A DNA stretch of 64,000 nucleotides from Salipaludibacillus keqinensis (GTDB taxonomy: Bacteria > Bacillota > Bacilli > Bacillales > Salisediminibacteriaceae). The stretch is from positions 1 through 64,000 of the forward strand of contig NZ_PDOD01000001.1 in the NCBI RefSeq assembly GCF_003226325.1. Direction: 5' to 3'. The position numbers were made by a program, and so were the translations under genes. Positions 61,928-64,000 of this stretch are shown here, piece by piece; positions within the stretch are counted from its first letter, which is position 1; each line of letters starts with the position of its first letter. The notes beneath the pieces are model-generated. The model ran no database searches, was not told where the DNA came from, and saw nothing but the letters and a program-made list of their open reading frames with translations.

Positions 61928-63472
61928 TTACTCTAATATCTCCCAACCTGTGGATAATTCCATATCAGGGTGCTTGTCCTGGAACCACCGAAGGGCGAAT
62001 TCGTTTTGAAATAATAGGACGGATCGACCTTGTTGATCATTAACAAGCATTTTTCTGCTGTCAGTCATATCTTCAGTCACTTTACCTTTAGTCACCCATC
62101 GAGCGAGTTCATGGGTCATGTGATTAAATTCAATATCCACTTTGTATTCATTTTTCATACGATACTCAAATACTTGGAACTGAAGTTCACCAACTGCACC
62201 AATAATGTAATCCTCAAAATAAGGAGTTTTGTATAATTGGATTGTTCCTTCTTGGACGAGCTGTTCAATGCCTTTATGATACTGCTTATGCTTCAATGCA
62301 TTTTTAGCGGTCACCTTCGCAAATTTCTCTGGAGGGAACTGAGGCATCTCCTCGTATTGAATTCGTGTGTTTCCACCTACAATGGTATCTCCCACTTGGA
62401 AATTCCCTGAATCATATAAACCGACGATATCGCCAGGATAAGCTTTTTCCACAGTTTCTCTGTCAGAGGCAAAGAAAGAGTGAGATTGATTTAGCTTCAT
62501 TTTTTTTCCGGATCGTGAGAGGGTCACTTCCATACCCCTTTCAAAAGACCCGGAACAAACTCGTAAGAAGGCAATTCTGTCACGATGATTTGGATTCATG
62601 TTCGCTTGGATTTTAAAGATAAATCCTGAAAAGTCAGGGCTCGTTGGTGGCACTAATTCTCCAGAGGCTTTTCTTGCTTGGGGTTCTGCTGCTAACTTAA
62701 CGAATTGATCAAGAAAGGACTGAACTCCGAAGTTTGACAACGCGCTACCGAAAAATACAGGAGTAAGGGTTCCATTAAGAACCTTCTCCATGGTGAAGTC
62801 ATTTCCCGCCTCTTCAAGAAGCATTATTTCTTCTTCTAATGCTTCTTGTTCGTAATCTTCTAGCTTCGTTACTTCTTTGTAAGGGAGGATTTCTCGTTCG
62901 TGAGATTCATTATAAAATTCAACCGTATCATCTGGAATACTGTAAATTCCTTTTAATCGTTTACCTGTGCCAATAGGCCAGTTCATCGGGAAAGTATCCA
63001 TCTCTAATGTTTCTTCAATTTCAGAAAGAAGGTCTAAAGGTTCTTTTCCTTCGCGGTCTAATTTGTTAATGAAAGTTAAAATTGGTATTCCACGCATTCG
63101 ACATACTTTAAACAGCTTCAGTGTCTGAGCTTCAATACCCTTTACACTATCAATGACCATGACAGCGGTGTCGACTGCTGTTAGTGTCCGGTAAGTATCT
63201 TCACTGAAGTCTTGGTGACCAGGAGTGTCGAGGATATTAATTTGAATATCCTTGTAGAGTAACTGCATGACACTGGATGTTACAGAGATTCCACGCTGTT
63301 TCTCAATTTCCATCCAGTCAGAAGTAGCGTATTTCCCTGATTTTTTCCCTTTTACTGTTCCGGCGCTGCGAATTCCTCCGCCTAGAAGGAGAACTTTTTC
63401 TGTAAGTGTCGTCTTACCTGCATCGGGGTGGGATATAATTGCAAACGTTCGTCTCGGTGTTTCATTAGGCAT
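61928..63472 (-). CDS. prfC: peptide chain release factor 3
   Basis: A 514-residue translational GTPase that removes RF1 or RF2 from the ribosome after peptide release. G motifs are [14 protein letters not shown] (G1), [10 protein letters not shown] (G2), LDTPGHQDF (G3) and FINKLDRE (G4), followed by RF3-specific domains with [17 protein letters not shown]. The ATG at 63472 lies eight bases after GAAAGGG; the ATG two codons earlier is too close to that site. It is monocistronic with a strong terminator. B. subtilis lacks prfC, so its presence is a point of difference. Confidence 0.96.
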   Translation of the reverse strand: MPNETPRRTFAIISHPDAGKTTLTEKVLLLGGGIRSAGTVKGKKSGKYATSDWMEIEKQRGISVTSSVMQLLYKDIQINILDTPGHQDFSEDTYRTLTAVDTAVMVIDSVKGIEAQTLKLFKVCRMRGIPILTFINKLDREGKEPLDLLSEIEETLEMDTFPMNWPIGTGKRLKGIYSIPDDTVEFYNESHEREILPYKEVTKLEDYEQEALEEEIMLLEEAGNDFTMEKVLNGTLTPVFFGSALSNFGVQSFLDQFVKLAAEPQARKASGELVPPTSPDFSGFIFKIQANMNPNHRDRIAFLRVCSGSFERGMEVTLSRSGKKMKLNQSHSFFASDRETVEKAYPGDIVGLYDSGNFQVGDTIVGGNTRIQYEEMPQFPPEKFAKVTAKNALKHKQYHKGIEQLVQEGTIQLYKTPYFEDYIIGAVGELQFQVFEYRMKNEYKVDIEFNHMTHELARWVTKGKVTEDMTDSRKMLVNDQQGRSVLLFQNEFALRWFQDKHPDMELSTGWEILE

Positions 63473-63632
63473 ATACATAACCCTTTCTATATAAAAAATA
63501 AATTAAACGCATTGGCATGAAATGATAGGTTCCAATATTCTATTATAAACAAAAATGATACAAGAAGCACCCTTTGTAAGATAAAATCCAAGTAGATGAG
63601 TATTTTCTTTTATAGAAAGTATAAAAAACATG

Positions 63633-63666
63633 AAAAAACCAACGCTTTTCAATAAAGCGCTGGTTG
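63633..63666 (-). terminator. terminator after leuD
   Basis: Stem accaacgcttt with aagcgctggt; on the minus strand it is followed by TTTTTT. Confidence 0.85.
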
Positions 63667-63688
63667 TTATTTAATTAAATTGAAAAAA

Positions 63689-64000
63689 TTAGGCATTTGC
63701 TTTTTCATATGCGTCAATTCTATCTTCATGGGTTAATGTAACAGCAATTTCATCCCATCCGTTTAACAGCATTTCTCTCAAGTAGTTTTTTAGTTCAAAG
63801 TCAGCTTTGAATCCTTCACTGTCAAATACGATTTGTTTTTCTAAATCGACAGAGAGTGTATAAGATTTACCTTCTGATTTTTCAACTAATTCTTTTGTTT
63901 GCTGTTCAGACAATTGAACGGGTAAGATCCCATTTTTAACACAATTATTATAAAAAATATCCGCAAAACTTGATGCGATAATGACTTTGAACCCAAAATC
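63689..64000 (-). CDS. leuD: 3-isopropylmalate dehydratase small subunit LeuD (3' part)
   Basis: The last 103 codons of LeuD, running off the right edge. The frame continues past its first internal Met to the window end and reads DFGFKVIIASSFADIFYNN, then CVKNGILPVQLSEQQ, the conserved swivel-domain segment. It closes with the ELKNYLREMLLNGWDEIAVT then HEDRIDAYEKANA tail. With LeuC (outside) it isomerises isopropylmalate in leucine synthesis. It is the last gene of its operon, as in Bacillus ilv-leu operons. Confidence 0.94.
   Translation of the reverse strand, partial: DFGFKVIIASSFADIFYNNCVKNGILPVQLSEQQTKELVEKSEGKSYTLSVDLEKQIVFDSEGFKADFELKNYLREMLLNGWDEIAVTLTHEDRIDAYEKANA

Overview
The window comes from a low-GC, spore-forming Bacillaceae chromosome. 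Gene order follows Bacillus subtilis closely in several blocks: the 16-tRNA cluster after a ribosomal operon has the trnD order; queG-yhbB-trmL and prkA/yhbH recall the yhb region; the BMP-lipoprotein/ATPase/two-permease set matches yufNOPQ (nupNOPQ); and glpP-glpF-glpK-glpD-pgcA is in the same order. Acidic surface-protein linkers and a BCCT betaine transporter suggest a halophilic or halotolerant member such as Halobacillus or a relative. That genus guess is inference. No insertion sequence, prophage or CRISPR array was seen.

Layout. 1-2.0 kb: end of a 23S gene, 5S, 16 tRNAs and a strong terminator. 2.2-6.2 kb: stress and redox genes (YfmJ-type reductase, CAP-domain lipoprotein, SDR dehydrogenase, DUF302 protein). 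6.3-6.8 kb: a promoter, two 147-bp tandem units that each begin with the 5' half of tRNA-Gly, then the intact tRNA-Gly(TCC). 6.9-20.5 kb: tRNA modification (queG, trmL), DNA repair (ogt), sporulation-linked genes (a class A PBP, prkA, yhbH), signal peptidase I and the betaine transporter. 20.8-21.2 kb: a cyclic-di-GMP-I riboswitch directly upstream of a 42-residue SinI-like anti-repressor. 21.3-31.9 kb: two alpha-glucoside systems. The first is a LacI regulator with a glycogen-debranching-type enzyme and a sugar ABC importer (no ATPase). The second is a GntR/UTRA regulator divergent from a GH4 6-phospho-alpha-glucosidase and a PTS EIICB, with a perfect 53-bp palindrome at their promoter. 32-41 kb: a mixed set (amidase, lipoproteins, sfsA, Mn-catalase, a three-PAS histidine kinase, an orphan EutH, a CheY-like protein). 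41.7-46.7 kb: nucleoside ABC importer. 47-49.2 kb: CheX and a GNAT-nitrilase fusion. 49.3-57.4 kb: galM and the glycerol regulon with two GlpP-type terminator leaders and a cre site, followed by alpha-phosphoglucomutase. 57.7-58.1 kb: a putative four-helix RNA in front of a Spo0E-like phosphatase. 58.2-64 kb: a DMT exporter, a translationally coupled operon of two DUF1538 membrane proteins and a double PII-like protein, a 46-residue CxxCxGxG zinc protein, prfC, and the 3' part of leuD, which runs off the right edge.

Two small developmental regulators (SinI-like and Spo0E-like) each sit behind a long structured leader. The riboswitch-SinI arrangement is the strongest candidate for a new regulatory link, tying cyclic-di-GMP to SinR-type biofilm or sporulation control. 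The DUF1538/double-PII operon is the best candidate for an uncharacterised transport system. All calls are from reading the sequence; no database search was run.
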